Positions 1 through 7,200 of a stretch of DNA of 64,000 nucleotides are shown one piece after another (positions within the stretch are counted from its first letter, which is position 1; each line of letters opens with the position of its first letter). The position numbers and the translations under genes are program-made. Source of the DNA: Pseudomonas sp. MF4836 (GTDB lineage Bacteria > Pseudomonadota > Gammaproteobacteria > Pseudomonadales > Pseudomonadaceae); assembly GCF_002018875.1 (NCBI RefSeq), contig NZ_MVOL01000005.1, positions 372,001-436,000 on the forward strand, in the 5' to 3' direction. A model generated the notes under the pieces. The model did not search any database, was not told the origin of the DNA, and saw only the letters and a list, made by a program, of their open reading frames with translations.

Positions 1-751
1 TATCAAAAGTAATGGTCGAAGCGACCGGATCGGTGGTACTGCCATCCTTGGTTGGCAAGCTGCCGTCCAGGTTGCGGCCGTCGATCAGGGTGTAGGTCTT
101 CCAGGTGTTGGCGCCCGTCTTGACCATGTACTGGTCCATGCGGTGCTCGTTGCCCTGGGTATCGAAAATCGGCGTGCTGAACTGTTTGGTGAAGGTTGCC
201 GACAGCGTCGGGTCAAACTTGTTACCCACGATCGTGTCGTCGATAGGATCGGACGTCGAGTTCAGGTTGATGGTCGAAGACACCGAAGTGGTCGCCTTGG
301 GCGCCAGGTTCGAAGTGTCGATCCGTAGGTCGGTCAACACACCGTTGATGATCTTGCCATTGGCGTCCACACCGTAACCCTGCAGGCGAGCGGTGCCGTC
401 GGAGTTGGTGACGTAGCCTTCCTTGTCGGTCTTGAAGGTACCGGCACGGGTATAGGTCAACGAACCGTTGTTGCTCAGGACAAAGAAGCCCTGGCCCTGG
501 ATCCCCATGTCCAGCACGTTGCCGGTGTTGTTCACGTCACCCTGGTTGAACTGCTGGGAAACGTTGGCCAGGCGCACGCCGTTGCCAATCACTTTGCTGC
601 CGCTGCCCAGCTTGGTGGCCGAGTAGACGTCGGCGAATTCCGCGCGCGACGATTTGAAACCGGTGGTTGCGACGTTGGCGATGTTGTTGCCGGTAACGTC
701 CAGCTGCTTGTTGGCTGCATAGAGACCGCTAAGGCCGATATTGAAAGACAT
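1..751 (-). CDS. flgE: Flagellar hook protein FlgE (partial, C-terminus off the window)
   Basis: About 250 N-terminal residues are visible; the gene runs off the left edge. FlgE polymerises outside the cell into the curved hook joining rod and filament. The protein starts MSFNIGLSGLYAANKQLDVT and has the rod/hook signature NNIANVATTGFKSSRAEFAD at about residues 22-41, followed by the MGIQGQGFFVL core-domain motif. The ATG at 751 has a GGAGTGG ribosome site just upstream. It is the fourth gene of a leftward flgB-C-D-E run, 30 bp after flgD, so it should be transcribed from the sigma-54 site before flgB. The identification is firm; its full length cannot be judged here. Confidence 0.95.
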   Translation of the reverse strand, partial: MSFNIGLSGLYAANKQLDVTGNNIANVATTGFKSSRAEFADVYSATKLGSGSKVIGNGVRLANVSQQFNQGDVNNTGNVLDMGIQGQGFFVLSNNGSLTYTRAGTFKTDKEGYVTNSDGTARLQGYGVDANGKIINGVLTDLRIDTSNLAPKATTSVSSTINLNSTSDPIDDTIVGNKFDPTLSATFTKQFSTPIFDTQGNEHRMDQYMVKTGANTWKTYTLIDGRNLDGSLPTKDGSTTDPVASTITFD

Positions 752-781
752 ATTCCACTCCTTGTGCCGGGTTAGTCGGCT

Positions 782-1519
782 CTATATACCAATGGTTTGG
801 ACTTTGGACAGAGCGATCGGGCTGCTCAGTCCGGCAAGGTTCAACATCAATTCACCGCCAGTCTGGCTGATGGTGACGCTGTTGACCGTCGCAGGCAGGT
901 AAGTGACCAGGGCGACCGCGGTGTTATCGATCGTGGTGCTGGCTTTGAAGGTGTAGTTGCCCGGGTCGGCCTTGGTGCCGTCGGTCTTGGTGCCGTCCCA
1001 GGTGAAGCTCGAGGTGCCCGCAACCTGGCTGCCCAGGTCGATGGTTTTCACCGCTTTGCCGTCTTTGTCGGTGATGGTCACGGTCACGCCCGCGACGCTG
1101 CTCGGCACAGTGATCGAACCGGTCATGCTCTTGGTGGTGTCGACCTGGGTAGTGCCGGACTGCACGATCACCGAGCGACCGACCAGGGACGAGGCCTGCA
1201 GGGCCTGGCTCGACTTGTAGTTGCCGGAAATCGCGGTGACCGAATCATTGAGCGTGGTGATGCCTTCCAGGCTGCTGAACTGTGCCAGTTGCGCCACGAA
1301 CTCGCTGTTGTCCTGCGGGTCCAGGGGGTTCTGGTTTTTCAGTTGGGTCACCAGCAGTTGCAGGAACGCGTCCTTGCCCAGGGCTTTTTTACCGGTGGCA
1401 CTGTTGGTGGCCGCAGTAATGCCGTCAGAGCTTGAAGTCGTGGTCTTTTTCGACGAGTTCGCGAGAATCTGATTCAGACTCAAGCTGCTGGTGGTGCTGG
1501 TGGTGTCGTTAATGCTCAT
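782..1519 (-). CDS. flgD: Flagellar hook assembly scaffold FlgD
   Basis: 245 residues. FlgD caps the growing hook during assembly and is exported by the flagellar type III system. The N-terminal region is Ser/Thr-rich, as in exported hook proteins. It is followed by the diagnostic stretch FLQLLVTQLKNQNPLDPQDN at about residues 52-71 and EFVAQLAQFSSLEG just after. The C-terminal half (SGTTQVDTTKSMTGSITV, then SFTWDGTKTDGTKADPGNYT) is the FlgD Ig-like region. It lies 15 bp downstream of flgC and 30 bp upstream of flgE in one leftward unit. The length is normal for Pseudomonas. Confidence 0.95.
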   Translation of the reverse strand: MSINDTTSTTSSLSLNQILANSSKKTTTSSSDGITAATNSATGKKALGKDAFLQLLVTQLKNQNPLDPQDNSEFVAQLAQFSSLEGITTLNDSVTAISGNYKSSQALQASSLVGRSVIVQSGTTQVDTTKSMTGSITVPSSVAGVTVTITDKDGKAVKTIDLGSQVAGTSSFTWDGTKTDGTKADPGNYTFKASTTIDNTAVALVTYLPATVNSVTISQTGGELMLNLAGLSSPIALSKVQTIGI

Positions 1520-1534
1520 TGGAGAGGCCCCTTA

Positions 1535-1978
1535 TCACTGACCGAGGGTCAGGACCTTCTGCATCATGGTCTTGGCGGTGTTCATCATTTCAGCGTTGGT
1601 CTGGAACGAACGGCTCGCGGAAATCATGTCGGCCATTTCTTCAACCACGTTGACGTTGGGGTAGTAGACATAACCCTTGGCGTCAGCGGACGGATGGTTA
1701 GGCTCGTAACGCGCTTCGAGGTTGCTCTGGTCTTCGACCACACCCAGCACCTGCACGCCCTGGCCGGTGGAGTCCTGGTTCTGGAACAGCGACTGGCTGC
1801 CACCGCTCTGCGCACCCTGGAACATGGTGGCGAACACCGGGTGGCGGGCACGGTAGGTCTGGTCGATGCTCGACGACACGGTCTCGGCGTTGGCGATGTT
1901 ACTGGCGACGGTGTTCAGGCGAGTGGTCTGAGCACTCATGCCGCTACCGGCGATATTGAAAACACTGGCGAGGGACAT
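1535..1978 (-). CDS. flgC: Flagellar proximal rod protein FlgC
   Basis: 147 residues, the usual length. FlgC forms part of the proximal rod that crosses the periplasm. The N-terminus MSLASVFNIAGSGMSAQTTR leads into the rod/hook signature LNTVASNIANAETVSSS. The C-terminal helix ENAEMMNTAKTM-type segment (AEMMNTAKTMMQKVLTLGQ) is the conserved flagellar basal-body rod end. The gene starts 3 bp after the flgB stop, which implies translational coupling with flgB. Confidence 0.95.
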   Translation of the reverse strand: MSLASVFNIAGSGMSAQTTRLNTVASNIANAETVSSSIDQTYRARHPVFATMFQGAQSGGSQSLFQNQDSTGQGVQVLGVVEDQSNLEARYEPNHPSADAKGYVYYPNVNVVEEMADMISASRSFQTNAEMMNTAKTMMQKVLTLGQ

Positions 1979-1981
1979 GGA

Positions 1982-2389
1982 TTACTCTCCGCGCAGGGCC
2001 GAAATCAGCCCTTTGAATTTGCTGTTGAGCAGCGTGAAGCTGGCCTGGAAGTTGACCGAGTTCTCGGCGTAGTTCGACTGTTCCAGTTGGGCGTCCACGG
2101 TGTTCTGGTCGATGGAAGGCTGCATCGGCGTGCGGTACAGCAGCGACTCGTCGCCGTTACCCATGCCTTCAGCTTCGATATGACGGCTGTTGGTCATGTT
2201 CAAGGCAAAGGTGCCGTTCTTGGTCTTCTCGTTCTGCTCGGCGAGCACGGCGGAGAAATCCAGATCCCGAGCCTTGTAGTTCGGGGTGTCGGCGTTCGCG
2301 ATGTTGTTCGCCAGAACTTCGGCGCGCTTGGCGCGAAAGCCCAGAGCCTGTTCATGGATACCGAGCGCTTTATCGAAGCTGATGCTCAT
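1982..2389 (-). CDS. flgB: Flagellar proximal rod protein FlgB
   Basis: 135 residues from the ATG at 2389 (MSISFDKALGIHEQALGFRA). A longer reading to 2500 is rejected because it would run through the sigma-54 promoter at 2433-2450. The rod signature RAEVLANNIANADTPNYKAR lies at residues 21-40. FlgB is a component of the proximal rod and the first gene of flgBCDE. The predicted transcript start (about 2423) gives a 34-nt leader. In P. aeruginosa, as known, flgBCDE is a class III operon under sigma-54 with FleR, and the promoter here fits that. Confidence 0.95.
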   Translation of the reverse strand: MSISFDKALGIHEQALGFRAKRAEVLANNIANADTPNYKARDLDFSAVLAEQNEKTKNGTFALNMTNSRHIEAEGMGNGDESLLYRTPMQPSIDQNTVDAQLEQSNYAENSVNFQASFTLLNSKFKGLISALRGE

Positions 2390-2432
2390 GTCGGGAAACC
2401 TTTGGGTGACCTGATTTTTCGTAATCTGGATA

Positions 2433-2450
2433 TAGCAAGCCCCGTGCCAA
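2433..2450 (-). promoter_or_regulatory. Sigma-54 promoter of flgBCDE
   Basis: Read on the minus strand the bases are TTGGCACGGGGCTTGCTA. This matches the -24/-12 consensus TGGCACG-N4-TTGCW exactly. The C of the -12 GC lies at 2435, which places the transcript start near 2423 and the flgB ATG at about +35. Confidence 0.85.
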
Positions 2451-2593
2451 GTGCAAAAGCCCCGTAAATCAAGGCTTCGCTGGCAGCGGCAAGGCGGCAA
2501 TGCCAGAAAAGCGGCAATGGATTTCCGCGATGCGCCAGCAAAGCGGCAACCTCACTGCCGCTTTTACGCCGCGACCCGGCAACGACCAGGCAC

Positions 2594-2621
2594 AAAAAAG
2601 GAGGCCCAAGGGCCTCCTTTT
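2594..2621 (-). terminator. Intrinsic terminator downstream of cheR
   Basis: Perfect 8-bp stem GGAGGCCC / GGGCCTCC with a 2-nt loop. On the minus strand it is followed by a run of six T. It lies 23 bp past the cheR stop and separates cheR from the flgB promoter. Confidence 0.85.
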
Positions 2622-2643
2622 ATCGACTCACTCTCCACCCGGC

Positions 2644-3471
2644 CTACTTCGCCTGGTAGATGATCCCCGGGCTGCACTGAACCATCTGGAAATGATCAGG
2701 CAGGCCGTTGAGCGCCTCGGATGCGCCAAGAAACAGGTAACCGCCCGGCTTCAAGGTGCTGTGAATGCGCATCAGGATGTCCTTCTTCACCTCAGCGGAG
2801 AAGTAGATCAACACGTTGCGGCAGAACACGATGTCGAACTTGCCGAGGCTCGCGTAGCTGTCCAGCAGATTGAACGAGCGGAATTCCACCCGACTCTTGA
2901 TCGGCGCCTTGATCGCCCAGCGCCCCGGCCCTTTCGGGTCGAAGTAGCGTTGCAGGCGCTCGGCAGACAGGCCGCGGCCAATGGCCAGGCTGTCGTATTC
3001 GCCGGTCTTGCAGTTGTTGAGCATGGTGCCGGACAAATCGGTGGCAACGATCTGCACACCCATCTTCAGGTGGCCCATGTTGGTCCGTTCGAACTCGTCG
3101 ATCGACATCGACAACGAGTAGGGTTCCTGGCCCGACGAGCAGGCGGCCGACCAGATGCGCAAGCGCTGGTTCGGACTGGCCTTGATCGCTTCGGGAAGGA
3201 CCTTGTTCTTCAGGACCTCAAAGGGATAGGTATCGCGAAACCATAAGGTTTCGTTAGTGGTCATGGCATCCACCACCTGCTCGCGCAAACCGCTGCGCGG
3301 CTGGGTCTGAATACGCTGCACCAGCTCACCCAGGGATTTGATGCCCTGCTGTTCCATCAGTTTGTTGAGACGGCTCGATACCAGATATTGCTTGTTCTCA
3401 CCCAGCAAGATCCCACAGGCTTTTTCCAGGAAGACCCGGAACTGTTCGAAATCCAAATTACCCGTAGACAA
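2644..3471 (-). CDS. cheR: Chemotaxis protein methyltransferase CheR
   Basis: 275 residues. CheR transfers methyl groups from S-adenosylmethionine to glutamates on chemoreceptors, setting adaptation. The N-terminal all-helical CheR domain (FEQFRVFLEKACGILLGENK) is followed by the SAM-binding domain with IWSAACSSGQEPYSLSM at about residues 106-122, the DLSGTMLNNCKTGEY region, and FCRNVLIYFS at about residues 216-225. There is no C-terminal TPR extension. It sits 44 bp downstream of cheV on the same strand, as PA3348 does beside PA3349 in P. aeruginosa, so it is the CheR of the flagellar (Che I) pathway by context. Confidence 0.95.
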   Translation of the reverse strand: MSTGNLDFEQFRVFLEKACGILLGENKQYLVSSRLNKLMEQQGIKSLGELVQRIQTQPRSGLREQVVDAMTTNETLWFRDTYPFEVLKNKVLPEAIKASPNQRLRIWSAACSSGQEPYSLSMSIDEFERTNMGHLKMGVQIVATDLSGTMLNNCKTGEYDSLAIGRGLSAERLQRYFDPKGPGRWAIKAPIKSRVEFRSFNLLDSYASLGKFDIVFCRNVLIYFSAEVKKDILMRIHSTLKPGGYLFLGASEALNGLPDHFQMVQCSPGIIYQAK

Positions 3472-3515
3472 TGATGCCGCCTCTTAAATCGTATGACCGC
3501 CAGGAGCCGATGCCC

Positions 3516-4448
3516 CTAGCTGTTGTCTGCTGCTTTGATCCGGTCGACTACCCGGGATGCCAGGTCATCAGGACGGAATTTGGCAAGAAAGTCATCGGCA
3601 CCGACCTTCTTCACCATCGCCTGATTGAATACACCTGACAACGAAGTATGCAGGATGATATGCAGCTTTTGCATGCGCGGATCGTTGCGTATCTCGGCCG
3701 TGAGGGTGTAACCGTCCATCTCCGGCATCTCGATGTCGGAAATCATCATCAGAAATTCTTCTTCCGGCTTCTTGCCCTCGTCCACCAGCTTGCGCAGGTA
3801 ATCCAGGGCCTGGCGGCCGTCGTTCAGCGCGACCACTTCCACGCCAACCGTCTGCAGGCAGCGCGTCACCTGCTTGCGCGCCACCGACGAATCGTCGACG
3901 GTCAGTACCCGCAGGGAAATCGCCTTGTGCTGGGTTTCGACGTCCACCACACCGACTGAAATCACTTCCGAGGTCGGCGCCACTTCCGCCAGCACCTTCT
4001 CGACATCGATGATTTCGACCAACTGATTGTCAACCCGGGTCACGGCCGTCAGGTAGTGATCGCGACCGGTGCCCTTGGGTGGCGGATGGATCTCCTCCCA
4101 GTTCATGTTGACGATACGTTCCACCGACCGCACCAGAAACCCCTGGGTCTTGGTGTTGTACTCAGTGATGATCACAAACGGGTTGCTCAGGTCTTTCAAA
4201 CCACCCGAACCGGTGGCCATCGCCAGATCCAGGATCGGGATGGTCGCCCCGCGAATACTTGCGACACCGCACACGACAGGACTGGATTTAGGCATCAAGG
4301 TCAGTTTCGGGCACTGCAACACCTCCCGAACCTTGAACACGTTGATCCCGTAAAGCTGCTGGCCGTCCAGACGGAACAGCAGCAGCTCCAGGCGATTCTG
4401 CCCAACCAGTTGCGTGCGCTGGTTAACCGCATCCATTACACCCGCCAT
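3516..4448 (-). CDS. cheV: Chemotaxis coupling protein CheV (CheW-REC)
   Basis: 310 residues from the ATG at 4448 (MAGVMDAVNQRTQLVGQNRL), which has GGGGAG seven bases upstream. An in-frame start at 4502 is possible but has no better site. The N-terminal CheW domain couples receptors to CheA (LLLFRLDGQQLYGINVFKVR; GVASIRGATIPILDL). The C-terminal receiver domain holds the acidic pair in LRVLTVDDSS, the phospho-acceptor Asp in MMISDIEMPEMDG and the Lys in DDFLAKFRPDDL. The phosphorylated receiver is thought to damp receptor coupling during adaptation. It is divergent from flgA across 75 bp and is followed by cheR. Confidence 0.93.
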   Translation of the reverse strand: MAGVMDAVNQRTQLVGQNRLELLLFRLDGQQLYGINVFKVREVLQCPKLTLMPKSSPVVCGVASIRGATIPILDLAMATGSGGLKDLSNPFVIITEYNTKTQGFLVRSVERIVNMNWEEIHPPPKGTGRDHYLTAVTRVDNQLVEIIDVEKVLAEVAPTSEVISVGVVDVETQHKAISLRVLTVDDSSVARKQVTRCLQTVGVEVVALNDGRQALDYLRKLVDEGKKPEEEFLMMISDIEMPEMDGYTLTAEIRNDPRMQKLHIILHTSLSGVFNQAMVKKVGADDFLAKFRPDDLASRVVDRIKAADNS

Positions 4449-4496
4449 GCCCAGACTCCCCAAAGCTTTAAGTTCCGACGCACGCTCATCGCTAAA

Positions 4497-4512
4497 CGGC
4501 ACGGGGCTTGCT
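4497..4512 (+). promoter_or_regulatory. Sigma-54-like element immediately before flgA
   Basis: CGGCACGGGGCTTGCT matches TGGCACG-N4-TTGCW at every conserved base but the first. The -12 C is at 4511, so the predicted start is about 4523, one base before the flgA ATG at 4524. That leaves no room for a leader; see the findings. Confidence 0.5.
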
Positions 4513-4523
4513 TTTTAACTGTT

Positions 4524-5285
4524 ATGAACGCCAAAACGACATTTTTCCGACGCCTGACATCAAACTACCGCAAATTACTTTGCGCGCTGTCAGTTTTGTC
4601 TATTTTCAACCCTGGCGGCCCTGCCCTTGCTGACTCGGTCACCCTGCCTGATCTACTTATCGGCGTCACTCAAGGGTTTCTTGAATTCACCGTAGAAGAC
4701 TATCTGGCCACCAGTCAAACCGCCGGACGCTATGAAATCACGGTTGCCCAACTCGATCCGCGCATGCGCATGCCCAATTGCGACAAGGAATTGACAGCCA
4801 CCCTTGAAAGCCCGGCGCAGCCCATTGGCCGTGTCACGGTCAAGGTCCGCTGCGACGGCGCCTCGCCCTGGACCGTGTTCGTGCCGGCCCAGGTCAAACT
4901 GTTTCGCGAAGTGGTGACCACGACCCGCCCCCTCAAGCGCGCCGGAATCATTGCGCCGGAGGAGGTCATTTTGCGTGAACGTGACATCAGCCAGATCAAC
5001 CAGGGTTACCTGACCTCGGTCGACGATGCCATTGGGCAGAAACTTGTCCGACCAATGGTCGCCGATCAAGTCATTACCCAACTGCACCTGGAGCAGGCCG
5101 AGGTGGTGCGCAAGGGCGATCAAGTGGTGATATCTGCCCGTAGCGGCACCCTGAACGTGCGAATGCCCGGCGAAGCACTGTCCAACGGCGGCATGAACGA
5201 GCAGATAAGGGTCAAGAACCTGAACTCGAAACGTGTGATCAAGGCCCGGATTACCGCTCCCGGCCAAGTAGAAGTCGCAATGTAG
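4524..5285 (+). CDS. flgA: Flagellar P-ring assembly chaperone FlgA
   Basis: 253 residues from the ATG at 4524. The longer open frame reaching back to 4056 lies antisense to cheV and is rejected. A signal peptide is visible (basic MNAKTTFFRR, then LLCALSVLSIFNPGGPALA, cleavage near residue 36), so the protein acts in the periplasm, where it assists FlgI polymerisation into the P ring. The C-terminal SAF-like region VRKGDQVVISARSGTLNVRM followed by GMNEQIRVKNLNSKRVIKAR is diagnostic. No Shine-Dalgarno sequence precedes the ATG. It heads the rightward flgA-flgM-flgN-PilZ series. Confidence 0.93.
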   Translation: MNAKTTFFRRLTSNYRKLLCALSVLSIFNPGGPALADSVTLPDLLIGVTQGFLEFTVEDYLATSQTAGRYEITVAQLDPRMRMPNCDKELTATLESPAQPIGRVTVKVRCDGASPWTVFVPAQVKLFREVVTTTRPLKRAGIIAPEEVILRERDISQINQGYLTSVDDAIGQKLVRPMVADQVITQLHLEQAEVVRKGDQVVISARSGTLNVRMPGEALSNGGMNEQIRVKNLNSKRVIKARITAPGQVEVAM

Positions 5286-5369
5286 GAACTGGCGCACAAG
5301 CCCGCCCTTCCCTAAACTGTGGTCCATGCGGGCCGCAGCCATGGGCGTTGGTTAATCGACAATAGCGCC

Positions 5370-5396
5370 TAAAGTTTTCCAGGGTATGGCCGAAAA
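5370..5396 (+). promoter_or_regulatory. FliA (sigma-28) promoter of flgM
   Basis: TAAAGTTT at 5370-5377, an 11-nt spacer, then GCCGAAAA at 5389-5396. This is the FliA consensus TAAAGTTT-N11-GCCGATAA with one mismatch. The transcript start would be near 5403, which supports the flgM ATG at 5434 and excludes the upstream frame start at 5386. Confidence 0.85.
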
Positions 5397-5433
5397 CATG
5401 GCAAGCGTCCAAATACCCAGAGGTTTTTTTATC

Positions 5434-5760
5434 ATGGTCATCGATTTCAGCCGTTTAAACAGCTCCCCCTCACTTACCGGCAGTACGCGTACCAGCGCCA
5501 ACAAAGACATCGGCGACACCGACAAGTCTGCGCCGCTGGCTACCCCGGCTGAACAAGCCAGTACCACCAAAAGCGGGGAATCGGTACACCTCAGCAATGA
5601 GGCTCAGCGTTTGCAAAAGGTCACTGACAAGCTGCGCGATCAGCCTGCCGTCGACAAAGCCCGCGTGGCCGAGTTGAAAGCAGCGATTGCCGATGGCAGC
5701 TATAAAGTCGACAGCAACCGTGTAGCCAGCAAACTGCTCAATTTCGAAGCCCAGCGCTAG
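5434..5760 (+). CDS. flgM: Anti-sigma-28 factor FlgM
   Basis: 108 residues from the ATG at 5434 ([16 protein letters not shown]). FlgM binds and inhibits FliA until the hook is complete and is then exported. The N-terminal half is Ser/Thr/Ala-rich and probably disordered. The C-terminal half carries the FliA-binding helices ([40 protein letters not shown], then [18 protein letters not shown]). It is transcribed from its own FliA promoter, giving the usual feedback loop, and is followed after 48 bp by flgN. Confidence 0.93.
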   Translation: MVIDFSRLNSSPSLTGSTRTSANKDIGDTDKSAPLATPAEQASTTKSGESVHLSNEAQRLQKVTDKLRDQPAVDKARVAELKAAIADGSYKVDSNRVASKLLNFEAQR

Positions 5761-5808
5761 CCAAAGGCCTGCGCCAGGCTTTTGGACGCTTAAAACCCAA
5801 GGCCAGCC

Positions 5809-6276
5809 ATGCACGACTCTAATTTACTGCAACTGATCACTGAAGATTTTGCTCCAGCTCAACAATTGCTGGAACTGCTGAAGACCGAATCCCTCGCTCT
5901 GTACGGCCGCGACATGCCGCTACTGGAGGATATTCTGGCGCAGAAACATGCGCTGATCATTCTGCTCGAACAGCATGGCCGCAAGCGCAGCGAGATTCTT
6001 GCCAGCCTGAACCTACCCGCCAGTCGCGCCGGCCTTGAGCAACTCGCCGAACATTCCTCGATCGGCCCGCAATTGCTTGAGCAAAGCGATGTGCTGACCG
6101 AGCTGCTCGCCGAGTGCCAGGCGACCAATGAACTCAACGGTCGCTCGATCCAGGTTCAGCAGGCCACCACCGCGAACCAGCTGAAAATCCTCAACGGCGG
6201 CGAAAGCCCCGCACTGTATGACGCCCGCGGCTCGACCTCCCTGCTTGCGAAGCCGCGCCCGCTCAGTCAGGCTTGA
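5809..6276 (+). CDS. flgN: Flagellar export chaperone FlgN
   Basis: 155 residues. FlgN is the cytoplasmic chaperone for the hook-filament junction proteins FlgK and FlgL. The sequence is a long amphipathic helical bundle with the family pattern LLQLITEDFAPAQQLLELLK, then LLEDILAQKHALIILLEQHG at about residues 38-57, and TNELNGRSIQVQQAT near residue 106. It follows flgM at 48 bp and precedes the PilZ gene, the same order as PA3351-PA3352-PA3353. Confidence 0.9.
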   Translation: MHDSNLLQLITEDFAPAQQLLELLKTESLALYGRDMPLLEDILAQKHALIILLEQHGRKRSEILASLNLPASRAGLEQLAEHSSIGPQLLEQSDVLTELLAECQATNELNGRSIQVQQATTANQLKILNGGESPALYDARGSTSLLAKPRPLSQA

Positions 6277-6372
6277 CCCCGGAAAATGTGCGCGCCCTAT
6301 CAAGCTGCGAAACATGCTGGCAAAATGCTGGCTCTTGCGTGTAGTCGTATTTTGTCTGGAGACTGATGAACC

Positions 6373-7119
6373 GTGTTCAATGCCCCAAGCGCGGAAGATG
6401 CTCCGCAGCCCCCTAAGGTTCTCACCACTCCTCTGGAGATAGCTTCGAACCTGCGGATGCTACAAGAGAGCCATGACCCGCTGATCATCACCTTCCATGA
6501 GCGCAGCCAGCGCTTTCAGAGCTATCTGGTCGAAGTCGATCGCGACAGCAACATGATCGCCCTCGATGAAATGATTCCCCGCGACGGTGAACGTTTCATG
6601 CTGGCCGGCGAGCCATTTCGCGTCGAAGGCTTCCATGAAGGCGTGCGTATCGCCTGGGAAAGCACCAGTACCCCGACCCTTGATGAGTCCAACAACGGTC
6701 GCTGCTACCGTGGCACCCTGCCGGACGAAGTGGTCTATCACCAGCGCCGCAGCGCCTTCCGCGCAGCGCTCAAGCTTTCGCAACTGGTCAACGTCGAACT
6801 CGACGGCGAAAAGCTCAAGGAGTCCATCCGCGGCAAGCTGCTGGATATCTCGGCCACCGGTTGCAAACTGCGCTTTGAAGGCGATATCTCCGAACGTCTG
6901 CAACTGGGCCAGGTCTACGAACGTTTTATCGCCGCCCTGCCCTTCGGCAGCATGACTGCTCCCGTCGAGCTGCGGTATCTGCACTATGAAGAGCGCATCG
7001 ATATCACCTTCGCCGGGGTCCGCTTTCATAATATGAGCGGCCTGGTACAGCGCCAGGTCGAGCGTTTCGTCTATCAGCTGCAACGCGAAGCACGGCGCTT
7101 CGATAAAGACGACATGTAA
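6373..7119 (+). CDS. flgZ: PilZ-domain flagellar brake protein (YcgR/FlgZ type)
   Basis: 248 residues from a GTG start with GGAG ten bases upstream; no in-frame ATG fits. It has an N-terminal YcgR-type domain (about residues 10-115) and a C-terminal PilZ domain. The c-di-GMP motif is complete: HQRRSAFRA at about residues 122-130 supplies RxxxR, and [10 protein letters not shown] supplies D/NxSxxG. On binding c-di-GMP such proteins act at the flagellar motor to slow swimming. It is the last gene of the flgMN group and is followed by a terminator. The symbol is given by gene order with PA3353. Confidence 0.88.
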   Translation: MFNAPSAEDAPQPPKVLTTPLEIASNLRMLQESHDPLIITFHERSQRFQSYLVEVDRDSNMIALDEMIPRDGERFMLAGEPFRVEGFHEGVRIAWESTSTPTLDESNNGRCYRGTLPDEVVYHQRRSAFRAALKLSQLVNVELDGEKLKESIRGKLLDISATGCKLRFEGDISERLQLGQVYERFIAALPFGSMTAPVELRYLHYEERIDITFAGVRFHNMSGLVQRQVERFVYQLQREARRFDKDDM

Positions 7120-7135
7120 GCCAACGCCAGACATG

Positions 7136-7173
7136 AAAACGGGCAGCCCCTTGCGGTGACTGCCCGTTTTTTT
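7136..7173 (+). terminator. Terminator between flgZ and the MFS gene
   Basis: AAAACGGGCAG / CTGCCCGTTTT stem, 13-nt loop, T7 on the plus strand. The two flanking genes converge here and the opposite strand also has four T, so it probably serves both. Confidence 0.85.
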
Positions 7174-7200
7174 GCGCCGCCTTCCGGCAACCGCCAGACC

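Noticed and set aside
2390..2500. Longer N-terminus for flgB
   Set aside because: It would run across the sigma-54 promoter, and FlgB proteins start at MSISFDKALG.
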